Shown here piece after piece: positions 51,815 to 61,006 of a stretch of DNA of 64,000 nucleotides. Source of the DNA: a bacterium UBP11_UBA4055. GTDB lineage: Bacteria; UBA4055. The stretch is taken from positions 1-64,000 of the forward strand of contig DFZN01000031.1 of NCBI GenBank assembly GCA_002382735.1, given 5' to 3'. The position numbers and the translations under genes were made by a program. The first letter of the stretch is position 1; every line of letters starts with the position of its first letter. The notes beneath the pieces are model-generated. The model ran no database searches, was not told where the DNA came from, and saw nothing but the letters and a program-made list of their open reading frames with translations.

Positions 51815-52846
51815 TTAAATTATTAGCATCGCATCGCCGTAACTGAAGAAACGCATGTTTTCCTTTATGGCATGATCATAAGCTCTTTTGATCATCTCCG
51901 GCGAACTGAAAGCCGAAACTAGAAGGATCAGAGTCGATTTCGGAAGGTGAAAGTTAGTTATAAGATGATCTATAACTTTAAACCTGCACCCCGGGTAAAT
52001 AAATATACCCGTTTCTCCGGAACCCGGTCTTACAAGTCCGGAGTCCTCCCCGACAGTCTCAAGAGTTCTCGCAACAGTCGTGCCAACCGCGAATATTTTT
52101 TTACCTTTACTCTTTGCGTTATTGATCTTATCGGCCGCTTCAGTTGAAACCTCATAAAACTCTTTATGCATTTTGTGGTCAGTGATTTTATCTGTTTTTA
52201 TGGGTCTGAATGTTCCTGATCCCACATGGAGAAGAACACTGACGACATCAACACCTTTTTTGCGAAGATCGTCTAAAAGGTCGTGGGTGAAATGCAGACC
52301 TGCGGTGGGAGCGGCAGCCGCACCCGGCACCTTCGCGTAAACAGTTTGATATCTGCTTTTGTCTTCAGTATTGTCGTCTCTCTCAATATATGGGGGAAGT
52401 GGAATGTGCCCGTGCTTGTTAATGAATTCGAAGAAGTCCAATTCAGATTCAAATACAGCTATCCTGTTCCCATTGTCAGTAGCTCTGCTGATAAAACAGA
52501 TCACTCCATCCTGAAGTATTATTCTGTCCCCGGATTTCACTTTTTTACCGGGCTTTATCATTATCTCCCATGAATTCTCTTCAATCTCTTTCAAGAGCAA
52601 TATCTCAATTTCAGCTGAATTTCTCTCTGATACTCCGAAAAGTCTTGCCGGAATGACTTTTGTTTCGTTGAGAACAAGGACATCTCCATCAGAAAAGAAA
52701 TCAATGATATCCCTGAAGCCCATTATATTTATATTTCCGCTTTTCCTTTCAAGAACAAGAAGTCTCGACCCGTCTCTCACTGCAGAAGGTTCCTGAGCTA
52801 TCAGTTCTTTTGGAAGTTCGTAGTCATAGTCCGACAGTTCGTACAT
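51815..52846 (-). CDS. queA: S-adenosylmethionine:tRNA ribosyltransferase-isomerase
   Basis: A 343-residue enzyme of queuosine synthesis; it adds the cyclopentenediol moiety to preQ1 in tRNA wobble position. Conserved parts: LSDYDYELPKELIAQEP at the start, LVLNETKVIPARLFG, PGAAAAPTAGLHFT, HVGSGTFRPI and LITNFHLPKSTLILLVSAF. I start at ATG 52846, where the family N-terminus begins and which lies 1 base after the ruvB stop. An in-frame ATG at 52876 with AAGGAG 2 bases upstream would add 10 residues and overlap ruvB by 29. Confidence 0.93.
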   Translation of the reverse strand: MYELSDYDYELPKELIAQEPSAVRDGSRLLVLERKSGNINIMGFRDIIDFFSDGDVLVLNETKVIPARLFGVSERNSAEIEILLLKEIEENSWEIMIKPGKKVKSGDRIILQDGVICFISRATDNGNRIAVFESELDFFEFINKHGHIPLPPYIERDDNTEDKSRYQTVYAKVPGAAAAPTAGLHFTHDLLDDLRKKGVDVVSVLLHVGSGTFRPIKTDKITDHKMHKEFYEVSTEAADKINNAKSKGKKIFAVGTTVARTLETVGEDSGLVRPGSGETGIFIYPGCRFKVIDHLITNFHLPKSTLILLVSAFSSPEMIKRAYDHAIKENMRFFSYGDAMLII

Positions 52847-52847
52847 A

Positions 52848-53864
52848 TCAAACAAGTCCGAGTTCGTTCTTATCATATCTCCTTGAAAAATGCCTGTATC
52901 CGAGCTCTGTTACTATTCGACCCCTCTGTGTTCTCTGTATAAAACCTTCCTGAATCAGAAAAGGCTCATAAACCTCCTCGATTGTATCAGATTCTTCTCC
53001 TACTACGACAGCAATATTTTTTATTCCGACCGGGCCGCCGTTGAACTTATCGATCATGGAGAGGATTATCGCCCTGTCCATTTCATCAAGACCTCTTTCG
53101 TCTATCTCTAGTGAAACAAGAGCCTCACAGGCAATGTCTTTTGTAATCATTGAAGAATGCTTCACAAGCGCGAAATCCCTTATCCTTCTTAAAAGCCTTA
53201 TTGCTATTCTCGGTGTGCCTCTTGATCTTTTAGATATTTCTTTGGCGGCCGGGTCGTCGATCTTTATATTCAGAATCGAAGATGACCGCTGAATTATTTG
53301 GTAGATATCGTCTGAAGTATAATAACTCATCCTGCATGAAACTCCGAATCTTGCTCTTAACGGAGATGTAAGATTTCCTGCTCTGGTAGTAGCGCCTATG
53401 AGAGTGAATTTCGGAAGTTGAAGCTGAACGCTGTTAGCGGAAGGCCCGCTGCTGAGCATTATGTCAATAGTATAATCCTCCATTGCGGGATATAAATACT
53501 CTTCGATAACCGGGGACAGCCTGTGTATCTCGTCAATGAAAAGCACATCCCTGTCCTTCAGGTTTGTGAGGAGACCCGCAAGATCTGCCGCTTTTTCCAA
53601 AACAGGACCTGAAGTAACCTTAATATCCACTCCAAGCTCATTAGCTATTAAATGCGCAAGTGTTGTTTTGCCAAGTCCGGGTGGACCGTGAAGTATTGTA
53701 TGATCAAGGCTGTCATTTCTGATCTTGGCGGATTCGACAAAAACCCTAAGATTGTCCTTGATTTTTTCCTGACCGACGAAATCTTCGAACTGAAGAGGTC
53801 TCAGCGATCTTTCTATCTCGTTATCTTCCCTCAATTCCGAACCTGTTAAAATGGTTTCTCTCAA
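52848..53864 (-). CDS. ruvB: Holliday junction branch-migration helicase RuvB
   Basis: A 338-residue AAA+ motor that, with RuvA, moves Holliday junctions in recombination and repair. N-terminal RSLRPLQFEDFVGQEKIKDN, Walker A HGPPGLGKTTLA, DEIHRLSPVIEEYLYPAMED, the RuvB-specific GATTRAGNLTSPLRARFGV and the C-terminal winged helix (FIQRTQRGRIVTELGYRHF). The start is TTG 53864 with GGAG 6 bases upstream. RuvA and RuvC are not in the window. Confidence 0.97.
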   Translation of the reverse strand: MRETILTGSELREDNEIERSLRPLQFEDFVGQEKIKDNLRVFVESAKIRNDSLDHTILHGPPGLGKTTLAHLIANELGVDIKVTSGPVLEKAADLAGLLTNLKDRDVLFIDEIHRLSPVIEEYLYPAMEDYTIDIMLSSGPSANSVQLQLPKFTLIGATTRAGNLTSPLRARFGVSCRMSYYTSDDIYQIIQRSSSILNIKIDDPAAKEISKRSRGTPRIAIRLLRRIRDFALVKHSSMITKDIACEALVSLEIDERGLDEMDRAIILSMIDKFNGGPVGIKNIAVVVGEESDTIEEVYEPFLIQEGFIQRTQRGRIVTELGYRHFSRRYDKNELGLV

Positions 53865-53886
53865 TTTAACTCCAGAGACTTTATTG

Positions 53887-53895
53887 ATTATATCA
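53887..53895 (-). promoter_or_regulatory. Extended -10 promoter for ruvB-queA-trmB unit
   Basis: On the minus strand TGATATAAT, an extended -10 (TGNTATAAT), with no clear -35. It lies 22 bases upstream of the ruvB start TTG 53864, so the leader is short. The remainder of 53896-53997 shows nothing definite. Confidence 0.5.
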
Positions 53896-53997
53896 CTTAC
53901 AGATGCACATTACTTAAGTAATATTCATAAAATTATAAAATAAATCTCAAGTTTGCAAGCACTATTACATATTTTTACGATAGAAAAAAACCGGATT

Positions 53998-54399
53998 TTA
54001 TCTGAATAAAGCTTTTATACTTCCCCATGTAGCGCTAATACCTGAAGTCTCGATTGTGACACTTACGCTTTCAGAAGCTTTTTCGTTCCCGTCATAATCA
54101 GCTACAACTATTCTGTAATATAATTTCGTTCCTTTTGAATGAGGGCTCAGGTCTATAATCGTGTATGAGTAAGACGATCCCTGAGCAGTTTGAGTAGTAA
54201 ACGGATGGAAAGAAACATTATCAGAAGATTTTTCAACTCTAAACTCTCTGACATTGAGTTCAACGCCGCTTTGCCACTGTATTCTGACGACTCCTCCGGA
54301 ATACTCTGCTTTTAAATCAAGAACTTCCGTTGAAGCAAAAATGAACGATACCATCACTAAAATATATAACCCAGCGTTTCTCAATGTTCTCCCGCGCAT
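53998..54399 (-). CDS. Secreted fibronectin-type-III-like protein
   Basis: A 133-residue exported protein. I start at ATG 54399: residues 1-22 are a signal peptide (NAGLYILVMVSFIFAS), and the predicted transcript begins near 54410, so the in-frame GTG at 54426 cannot be used. The mature part is a single beta-sandwich of fibronectin III type: DLKAEYSGGVVRIQWQSG, REFRVEKSSDNVSFHPFTTQ, SYTIIDLSPHSKGTKLYYRIV and VADYDGNEKASESVSVTI. Short single-domain Fn3 proteins are often adhesive or accessory surface proteins. Function unknown. It is a separate unit from ruvB downstream. Confidence 0.75.
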   Translation of the reverse strand: MRGRTLRNAGLYILVMVSFIFASTEVLDLKAEYSGGVVRIQWQSGVELNVREFRVEKSSDNVSFHPFTTQTAQGSSYSYTIIDLSPHSKGTKLYYRIVVADYDGNEKASESVSVTIETSGISATWGSIKALFR

Positions 54400-54416
54400 T
54401 AAACCGTCTGAAACAA

Positions 54417-54445
54417 AAGATACCACTAAATTCTTTTTATGTCAA
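54417..54445 (-). promoter_or_regulatory. Promoter for the Fn3-like gene
   Basis: On the minus strand TTGACA (54445-54440), 17-base spacer, TATCTT (54422-54417). The predicted start near 54410 leaves about 11 bases before ATG 54399. Confidence 0.65.
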
Positions 54446-54478
54446 GTTCAAATTAATAAAAAAAAATAAAACTAAAAA

Positions 54479-55852
54479 TCATTTGGCAATTATAAGTATC
54501 TCTTTCTGAATCAGATTCTGCTTATTAATAAATTCGATCTTACAAATCTGATCCTTTTTGAGCAGTCTGATATCACCCGATGAAACCAGAGATTTCGGCA
54601 GTATGTAAACTTCTGTAAAGCTGTTAAGACCGACCTGCTTTGGTCTGATAGTAATATAATCCGTAACCGCAAAATCAACCCTTGACGAATAGTCAAGTCC
54701 TGTTGTTTTCTCCATTTTAACACCGTCCCATACGGAATCCGATATTATACCTCTTTCAATAGCGAAATTATATGACAGAAGTTTATATTTGACAGAATTC
54801 AGCTCACTTATCAGTTCTTCTTTCTTTATAACTTCTTCTTTCAGCTGTCGGTTCTTTGTGTCAAGTTCCCCGATCTTGTTCCTTTCACTCTCAAGCTCCT
54901 CAACCCTTGCCTGCGTGGTTTTAAGATCTGTTTCGAGTTGTTTCTGGATATTTCTAAGCTCAATTTTTTCCTGTTCGAGACCAAGTATCCTGTCCTGAAA
55001 AGCCTGCTGAGCGAATTTTTTTATTTCATTAGGCGATTTATCAGCCTCTCCCCTAGTAATAAATGAGCCGTAAAATCCGTTCTCATAAAAATTCCATACA
55101 TAAAGACCTTCGTATGTGTAATCAAAAATATTTACGCTTTCAATTACATTTTTAGCCTGATCCGGAGACAATCCCTTTTTCGCTGTCAGAAAGTCGTATG
55201 CGATCTGCTCGTGTCCCTTGGACCTTGTCATGACAACCGGAGCTTCAAGTCCCTTATTTTTAGCACGGATATCATCCTGTATGGCTTTTAGTTCCTTGTC
55301 TGACTTCATTATTGTGCTTATCTTGTCTTTTATACCGGGATTCCCCTCTTTGGCTGACTGTTCGGAAAGAAACTGCATTGACTGTTCGGTCAGAACCTTA
55401 TCATTAGCGGGGTCTATTTCAATATCCTGATATTTTTCATTCTGTTTAAGTTCATTGACAATCTTTTCTATCTCGATCATTTTTTGGCTTTTTTTAACAT
55501 TTAGCTTCTCGACTTCAGCAATCAGACTTTTATATTTGTTAAATTTATCCTCAGCTTTTGGTATGAGGCTGTACGCAAATATTATAAGTGAAGTAAGTAT
55601 GAGCGTGGATACAGCTACATACATTACAATAACTTTTTTATCGATCTTCTTTACATATTCTCCGGAAAGAGGGTCATCATCATTTTCGAAGACATATCCG
55701 GATTCAGCTCCCTGCTGAACCTTATCGAATATCGCCTTTTCTTTTTCATCAAGTATTTTACTTCTGAACTTACCGTAAATACTCTCACCTTCTGCATTTT
55801 CACGGTTGTTCAGCAGATCACGCTTTGTGCCTTTACTTTTATCATCGCTCAT
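54479..55852 (-). CDS. Single-pass membrane protein with coiled coil
   Basis: A 457-residue protein counted from ATG 55852. It has an acidic, Lys-rich cytosolic N-terminus (about 1-72), one transmembrane helix (about 74-98: KKVIVMYVAVSTLILTSL), a Lys/Glu-rich helical region (about 100-210), a central unrecognised domain and a long coiled coil near the C-terminus (about 290-365). It ends with a small beta-rich domain. I recognise no family. It follows nadD by 13 bases in the envelope cluster, suggesting a role at the inner membrane or in the periplasm. A cell-division or envelope-spanning tether is one guess. Confidence 0.7.
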   Translation of the reverse strand: MSDDKSKGTKRDLLNNRENAEGESIYGKFRSKILDEKEKAIFDKVQQGAESGYVFENDDDPLSGEYVKKIDKKVIVMYVAVSTLILTSLIIFAYSLIPKAEDKFNKYKSLIAEVEKLNVKKSQKMIEIEKIVNELKQNEKYQDIEIDPANDKVLTEQSMQFLSEQSAKEGNPGIKDKISTIMKSDKELKAIQDDIRAKNKGLEAPVVMTRSKGHEQIAYDFLTAKKGLSPDQAKNVIESVNIFDYTYEGLYVWNFYENGFYGSFITRGEADKSPNEIKKFAQQAFQDRILGLEQEKIELRNIQKQLETDLKTTQARVEELESERNKIGELDTKNRQLKEEVIKKEELISELNSVKYKLLSYNFAIERGIISDSVWDGVKMEKTTGLDYSSRVDFAVTDYITIRPKQVGLNSFTEVYILPKSLVSSGDIRLLKKDQICKIEFINKQNLIQKEILIIAK

Positions 55853-55865
55853 AAGCAAACCATAT

Positions 55866-56459
55866 CTATTTCATTGTCAATTTATACAATCCGTTATCGC
55901 TAATATAATGTCTAACTTCCTCAATTACAAGATATTTAATATCAATTTTTTTGGACACCATTTCTCTTATGACCGTCGAAGATATATCAATTTTCGGGCA
56001 TAATTTGCTGACAGAATAAGCAGATCTATCAATTTTAGAAATATTTTTAATCGCAGGCCTGTCTGCAATTATTATATTAGTGTTGCCTAAAATATATTCG
56101 TAATTCTTCCATTTCCCTATATTCGCAAAAGAATCATAGCCTAATATCAGCTCAAGTTCTTCATCAGGATATTGTCTCCTGAAATGTTCAATCGTTTCAT
56201 AGGTGAAGACCGGCCTTTTTTTTTCAGCTTCAAAAGTACACAATTCAAAACCGCTGCGGTCCTTTATTGATAATTCGATCATTTTCAATCTGTGCTCTAT
56301 GCCTGTAATGGTAGTCATTTCTTTGAATGGAGAAATAAAATTAGGTATGAAAAACAACTTCTCAAGACCGAACTCCTGAAACAGGATGTTCGCAACTATC
56401 AGATGGGCAAGATGGACAGGATCGAACGATCCTCCGAACAAGCCTATTCTATCTGACAT
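55866..56459 (-). CDS. nadD: Nicotinate-nucleotide adenylyltransferase
   Basis: A 197-residue enzyme that joins nicotinate mononucleotide to AMP in NAD synthesis. The nucleotidyltransferase signature GLFGGSFDPVHLAHLIVANI is at residues 6-25. FFIPNFISPFK, ELILGYDSFANIGKW and the ISSTVIREMV motif follow as expected. It overlaps the upstream bamD-like gene by 11 bases and precedes the coiled-coil membrane protein. Confidence 0.95.
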   Translation of the reverse strand: MSDRIGLFGGSFDPVHLAHLIVANILFQEFGLEKLFFIPNFISPFKEMTTITGIEHRLKMIELSIKDRSGFELCTFEAEKKRPVFTYETIEHFRRQYPDEELELILGYDSFANIGKWKNYEYILGNTNIIIADRPAIKNISKIDRSAYSVSKLCPKIDISSTVIREMVSKKIDIKYLVIEEVRHYISDNGLYKLTMK

Positions 56460-57156
56460 CTTTGTTTTTCAATTCGTTAAATTTAGCCATAAATATCTGA
56501 TAATTATACTCGTCTTCCATTTCAAGATAAGCCTGTGATATCTTTTCAAGAGATGCCGGATAGTAGGATGTATCGTAATACTTATCAATTACTTCTGAAA
56601 AATACACTTTGGCGGCTCTGGGCTGATCAAGTTTCAGGTAAAGATTCCCTGCCTCAAATTCCTTTCTGGCCAGTTTTTCTCTCAGTTCTGTAATTCTTAA
56701 TGATACTTCATTTACGAAAATTCCTTCCGGAAAAAGATCAAGATAAAGCTGATATTTAGATATGGCTTTACCGGTTTCTGTCTGGTCAAGTGTATATCTC
56801 GGAGACAGATTATAGTAACATTCAGCGTCGTTGTAATATGATTCCTCAACGAGTTTAGATTCCGGAAAATTCTCGGTAAGCCTTATAAACTCAAAAGAAG
56901 AAGAGTAATACTCACTAAGATGATAATGGGATTTAGCTATCATGAACTGAACTGAGTCTATCCCGTTCTCACCGCCATAATTAAGTATGATCCTGTTCAG
57001 ATCGGTCAAAGCATCAGTGTAGTTTTCTCTGCCGTATTTTTCTTTGGCTATCCTGAAGCTCTTTTCAAATCCTGCGTCCTTAACATTCAGTTCTTTTGTA
57101 CAGGATTGGATCAATAAAGCCATCAATATAAATATGTACAACCCGGATCTGATCAT
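56449..57156 (-). CDS. bamD: BamD/YfiO-like outer-membrane assembly lipoprotein
   Basis: A 235-residue TPR lipoprotein. The lipobox is LIQSC with Cys19 after a hydrophobic stretch. TPR-like helices include AKEKYGRENYTDALTDLNRI, YHLSEYYSSSFEFIRLTENF, PESKLVEESYYNDAECYYNL and AGNLYLKLDQPRAAKVYFSE. These match the BamD/YfiO pattern of the BAM complex, which inserts barrels in the outer membrane. Its start overlaps the stop of the 849-residue gene by one base (TAATG), and nadD overlaps its end. Confidence 0.85.
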   Translation of the reverse strand: MIRSGLYIFILMALLIQSCTKELNVKDAGFEKSFRIAKEKYGRENYTDALTDLNRIILNYGGENGIDSVQFMIAKSHYHLSEYYSSSFEFIRLTENFPESKLVEESYYNDAECYYNLSPRYTLDQTETGKAISKYQLYLDLFPEGIFVNEVSLRITELREKLARKEFEAGNLYLKLDQPRAAKVYFSEVIDKYYDTSYYPASLEKISQAYLEMEDEYNYQIFMAKFNELKNKDVR

Positions 57157-59705
57157 TATCTTCTTCCCCTTCTGCCTGACGATTGAGTCTCGATCTTTTC
57201 AAATACATCTTCGCTTATCTCAGAATCGTCATCATATTCTTCATATTCCTCATCCTCATACTCATCGTCTTCATACTCATCTTTGGAAGCCACAGTTTTT
57301 TCTTCGGGTTTATTTTCTTCCACTTTCTTTTTGTCATCCAATTTAGCCTGATCCGCTTTTTTTGTCTGTAATGATGCGATCTCTCCCAGAATGCCGGTTT
57401 TGCCGTCGTTCAATCCTTTGATCTTCTTTGTCAGATCAGATATGTTTTTGTTCTCCTCATCATAAACTTTGTCAAGCTGATCAAGCTCTTTCTCAAGTTC
57501 AGCAAGTTTATCTTTGTAATTACTCAGCTCGGAATTTTTCGCCGTAATAGTTGACTGCAAATCTTTTTGCTCTGACTGGGCTTTATCGGCAATAAGTTTT
57601 TCAACAGACTTGGCGGATTCTGATTTCTGATTAATCATTTTTGTCAACTGATCCTCAAGCTTAGTAAGTTCAATGCCGTCCAGAGTTACTTTCTTTTCCA
57701 GTCCATCGATCTCCGTGTCCAAAGAACTTTTTTTAATTTCAAGTTCGCTAAGCTGAGCCATAAAACTGCTCAGTTTATTTTCTGTCTGAAGAGTTTTTGT
57801 TTTTTCGATCTTAAGGTCACTGATCGTTGTGTTAAGCTTGGCGATCTGATCATTATAGTCAGTGTATGTTTTCTCAAGCTGATCAAGCTTATCCTTCTCG
57901 GTTATGATCTGATTCTCGAGTTCAAGCATTTCATTTTCCAGTCTGAGAACATCATTTCTATACTTTGTTACTTCAGCCTGCTTAAGAACTATCTCTTTCT
58001 CGCCTAAAAGCTTCTGTGTCTGCATTTCGCGTAAAGAATTGATCTTTTCAAGAAGAGAGTTTTTCTCGTCAAGAAGTTCGTTTGACTGACGGGTAAGGTT
58101 TCTGATATTATTGTCATTCTCTTCGAAAACAATATTCTCGGATGCGATCTTGTTTTCGATCTTTGAAGCTTCTGTTTCCAAAAGACTGATCTTTTTTTCT
58201 AATTCCTGTATTTTCACGGAGTTGTCTGGTTTCTTCACGACCTGAGCTACATCTTCTTCTTCACCACCGTAATCATCAAAAGAATCGTCGAAAGATTCAT
58301 CATCTGAATATTCGTCAGATGCGGCCATATCGCCCGAATCCATTTCCGCTTTTCTGCCAGCAACATCCTGTTTTTCTCCCTCGCTGAGTATAACTTCGAC
58401 ATCGGATACAGTTATTGAGGACAATGCTTTGCTCTTTGCGTAATAAGAGGTTGAAATATAATACAGCTCATTCCCGATTAATATCGGAAAATCAGTGTCA
58501 ATATCTTTCTTAAAATCTATCATTTGGGCATAATTTTTATCTGATGACCTCCACATATTTATATCAACGAGATAAAGTGAAGGAATATTGTTATGCCATT
58601 TAGGAAGTATGATGTTATTATCGTTAATCATAAAAAGAGAATTTCTCGTAGTAACGATATCGTTAACAAGAATATCGGTCTTTGGATTGGTCTGCAGATA
58701 TACAGAAAATTTATTACCTGTCTTCTCGATCCTTGCAAAATGGAGATTGACCTGATTCATTTTATCGTCGATAAAACTCTGCGGTGTTCTGAGAAGGCTG
58801 AGTGCTTTCATATAAAAAAGCTGCGAGCCTGTGTTACTCCATCTGTACGGGTAGCTCCTGTAACCGTCAAGATTATCTACGACAACTATTTCAGATGTAG
58901 GAAGATTAATTATGCTGATAGAATATTCATGGTAGTATTCTTCACCCTTTTTTTTCTGGCTTTTGTATGATATGAACGCAACCAGATCTTTATCCGAAGG
59001 AGAACATAAAGGATTAAGCTGGTCAAAGCGTTTATCCAGCACCGTTTCAAATTCCACATCTTTGAATTTGAAATCTTTATAGCCGAAAATATCTTTGATC
59101 ATTGTAATATTGTAAGTCCTGTTGTATTTGGCTTTTTTATCTCTTTTAATAATTCTTCTTGAGAAAAATACTCTGTCACCGGTCATATCAAATGTGGGAT
59201 CGATCAGGTATGATTTTTCATTTTTCGTATCTTCGTCAAGGCTGATCCTGTATCCGTTCACGGCATAATTATTTATAAGTTCCGGAACAACTACCCTGCA
59301 TATATATATCTGCTCCCTGCCACCCATTCCGTTCCCGAAAAAAACGAACCAGTTTTTGTAGGGATGCCATTGGAGACCGATGTCTTTGATGTAATATCTT
59401 TTCTTTGTTTTGGAGCTCCCTCCGGCATAAGCTTCAGACGAAACCTGAAAAATATTCCTGGTTTCAATATTGAACAGAAACAATTTTATTGTAGGGTCGT
59501 TATCGTATGTAACCTCGAAGCTCACCAGATTATTATCAAAAGGGGCTACTTGCAGATTCTGTATGAACCCACCGCCAATCTGTTCGACTTCCGCACTGAG
59601 CAGCTCTGTAACATCCTTTACAGTGATCTCCGAGGACGAAAGAGACGAAACGGCCGCTGAAAGTACAAGAATAACTATTTTTAATATTTTCGATGAAGCC
59701 GGCAT
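57156..59705 (-). CDS. Exported beta-propeller protein with long coiled coil and acidic tail
   Basis: An 849-residue protein. Signal peptide about 1-25. Residues about 40-430 resemble TolB/PD40 propeller repeats: DPTIKLFLFNIETRNIFQVS, WHPYKNWFVFFGNGMGGRE, DPTFDMTGDRVFFSRRII and LVNDIVTTRNSLFMINDNN. An acidic stretch (about 455-485) leads into a roughly 300-residue Leu/Lys/Glu-rich coiled coil (about 490-790). The end is a run of Glu/Asp/Tyr (about 805-840) closed by SSGRRGRR. No known family is recognised for the whole. It stands between surA-like and bamD-like genes with one-base and 15-base spacing, so I infer a periplasmic scaffold in outer-membrane biogenesis. Confidence 0.75.
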   Translation of the reverse strand: MPASSKILKIVILVLSAAVSSLSSSEITVKDVTELLSAEVEQIGGGFIQNLQVAPFDNNLVSFEVTYDNDPTIKLFLFNIETRNIFQVSSEAYAGGSSKTKKRYYIKDIGLQWHPYKNWFVFFGNGMGGREQIYICRVVVPELINNYAVNGYRISLDEDTKNEKSYLIDPTFDMTGDRVFFSRRIIKRDKKAKYNRTYNITMIKDIFGYKDFKFKDVEFETVLDKRFDQLNPLCSPSDKDLVAFISYKSQKKKGEEYYHEYSISIINLPTSEIVVVDNLDGYRSYPYRWSNTGSQLFYMKALSLLRTPQSFIDDKMNQVNLHFARIEKTGNKFSVYLQTNPKTDILVNDIVTTRNSLFMINDNNIILPKWHNNIPSLYLVDINMWRSSDKNYAQMIDFKKDIDTDFPILIGNELYYISTSYYAKSKALSSITVSDVEVILSEGEKQDVAGRKAEMDSGDMAASDEYSDDESFDDSFDDYGGEEEDVAQVVKKPDNSVKIQELEKKISLLETEASKIENKIASENIVFEENDNNIRNLTRQSNELLDEKNSLLEKINSLREMQTQKLLGEKEIVLKQAEVTKYRNDVLRLENEMLELENQIITEKDKLDQLEKTYTDYNDQIAKLNTTISDLKIEKTKTLQTENKLSSFMAQLSELEIKKSSLDTEIDGLEKKVTLDGIELTKLEDQLTKMINQKSESAKSVEKLIADKAQSEQKDLQSTITAKNSELSNYKDKLAELEKELDQLDKVYDEENKNISDLTKKIKGLNDGKTGILGEIASLQTKKADQAKLDDKKKVEENKPEEKTVASKDEYEDDEYEDEEYEEYDDDSEISEDVFEKIETQSSGRRGRR

Positions 59706-59720
59706 TTACATTACCTAAAT

Positions 59721-60995
59721 TTAATTCCTGACATCAATATAAACATTTTTCTTCAATTCATCAATCCATTTCTTAAGCTGTTCGCGCCCCTTTTTTTCCT
59801 GAGCGAAATTCTTTAGTACATTATAATCCGTCTCAAGGGTTATTTCATGATCTTTCTTCCTATCCGAGATCTTGTACAAGTAATATCCGTCATCCTCCTT
59901 TATAGGATCGCTTATAAATCCTATCGGGGCTTCAGAAAATAATGCTGAATATTTTTTATCCATCTCTTCTATCTCCATTGAACCGATACTGCCGTCAAGA
60001 TATTTTGTCTTTTCGTCGCCGCTGTATTTTCTGACCGCTTCCTCAAAAGTCATTTTTTTATTCAGAACAGAATCTCTCAGGTTTATGGAGAATTGATATG
60101 CCGTAGAATCACTTTCCACATTTTTTTCGGGAACTATGAGTATGTGCGAAGTGTTTATTTTTTCACCTATCTTTTCTTTTAGCATGATCAGATGATATCC
60201 GAACGGACTTTTTACCGGATCCGAAATCTCACCTGGATTCATATTGTAAGCCGCTCTTTCGTAATCCGCCACAAGATCTCCCCTGCTTGTAAATCCTATA
60301 CTGCCCTCTTTTGATCTCGAAGCCTCATCGTGAGAATATTTTTCTGCAGCCTGACCAAAAGTCATCTCTTCTCTTTCGATCCTTGATTTCAGATCTCTTA
60401 AAAAATCTACAGATCTTGTTTCACCGAGCGCTTTATCCGAAAATCGAACGACCAGCTGGCTAAGTTCTACGGAAGCCTTGACAGGAGGAAGCGAGTCCTT
60501 GTAAGTCCTGTAGAATTGTTCTACATCATCTCTGCTTACAGATATCTTACGGATCTGTTTGTTCTTTATTTTTTCAATGAACAGACTTTTCTTTATATCC
60601 GACCTGTACTGTTTTTTCAGATCGCTCACTGACATTTTGTATATCTGTTCGAATTTCTCCTCGCTTCCGACCTGTTGAATTATCGAACTGATCCTGTTAT
60701 CAAGTACCCTCTGGACCTCATCGTCCGAAACGCTGATCGTTGAGTCCTTGAGGGCTGCATAGTAAAGAACTTTACTTGATATCAACTCGTTCATTACCGT
60801 CTCTCTGAAAGATTCCTCATCGAAACCGAATCTTGTCTGGTACTTCTGGTGCTCGACAAGCTGGTCTATCTCGCTTTGAAGAATTATTTCGTCACCTACT
60901 ACGGCTATTATTCTGTCGATCACATCCGGATGCAAAGGCAAAATTGGAATAATTATCATTATCATCAGATATTTCAAAAAAAACTTGTGTTTCAA
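59721..60995 (-). CDS. surA: SurA-like periplasmic peptidyl-prolyl isomerase/chaperone
   Basis: A 424-residue exported foldase. Signal peptide about 1-20. SurA N-terminal region (DRIIAVVGDEIILQSEIDQL) is followed by two parvulin domains: first at about 175-275 (LSQLVVRFSD, SHDEASRSKEGSIGFTSRGD, KSPFGYHLIMLKEK), second at about 280-380 (INTSHILIVPEK, YSGDEKTKYLDGSIG). SurA carries unfolded outer-membrane proteins to the BAM machine and isomerises prolines. It sits 11 bases after the second foldase gene and 15 bases before the propeller/coiled-coil gene. Confidence 0.9.
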   Translation of the reverse strand: MKHKFFLKYLMIMIIIPILPLHPDVIDRIIAVVGDEIILQSEIDQLVEHQKYQTRFGFDEESFRETVMNELISSKVLYYAALKDSTISVSDDEVQRVLDNRISSIIQQVGSEEKFEQIYKMSVSDLKKQYRSDIKKSLFIEKIKNKQIRKISVSRDDVEQFYRTYKDSLPPVKASVELSQLVVRFSDKALGETRSVDFLRDLKSRIEREEMTFGQAAEKYSHDEASRSKEGSIGFTSRGDLVADYERAAYNMNPGEISDPVKSPFGYHLIMLKEKIGEKINTSHILIVPEKNVESDSTAYQFSINLRDSVLNKKMTFEEAVRKYSGDEKTKYLDGSIGSMEIEEMDKKYSALFSEAPIGFISDPIKEDDGYYLYKISDRKKDHEITLETDYNVLKNFAQEKKGREQLKKWIDELKKNVYIDVRN

Positions 60996-61006
60996 ATTCG
61001 CACCTT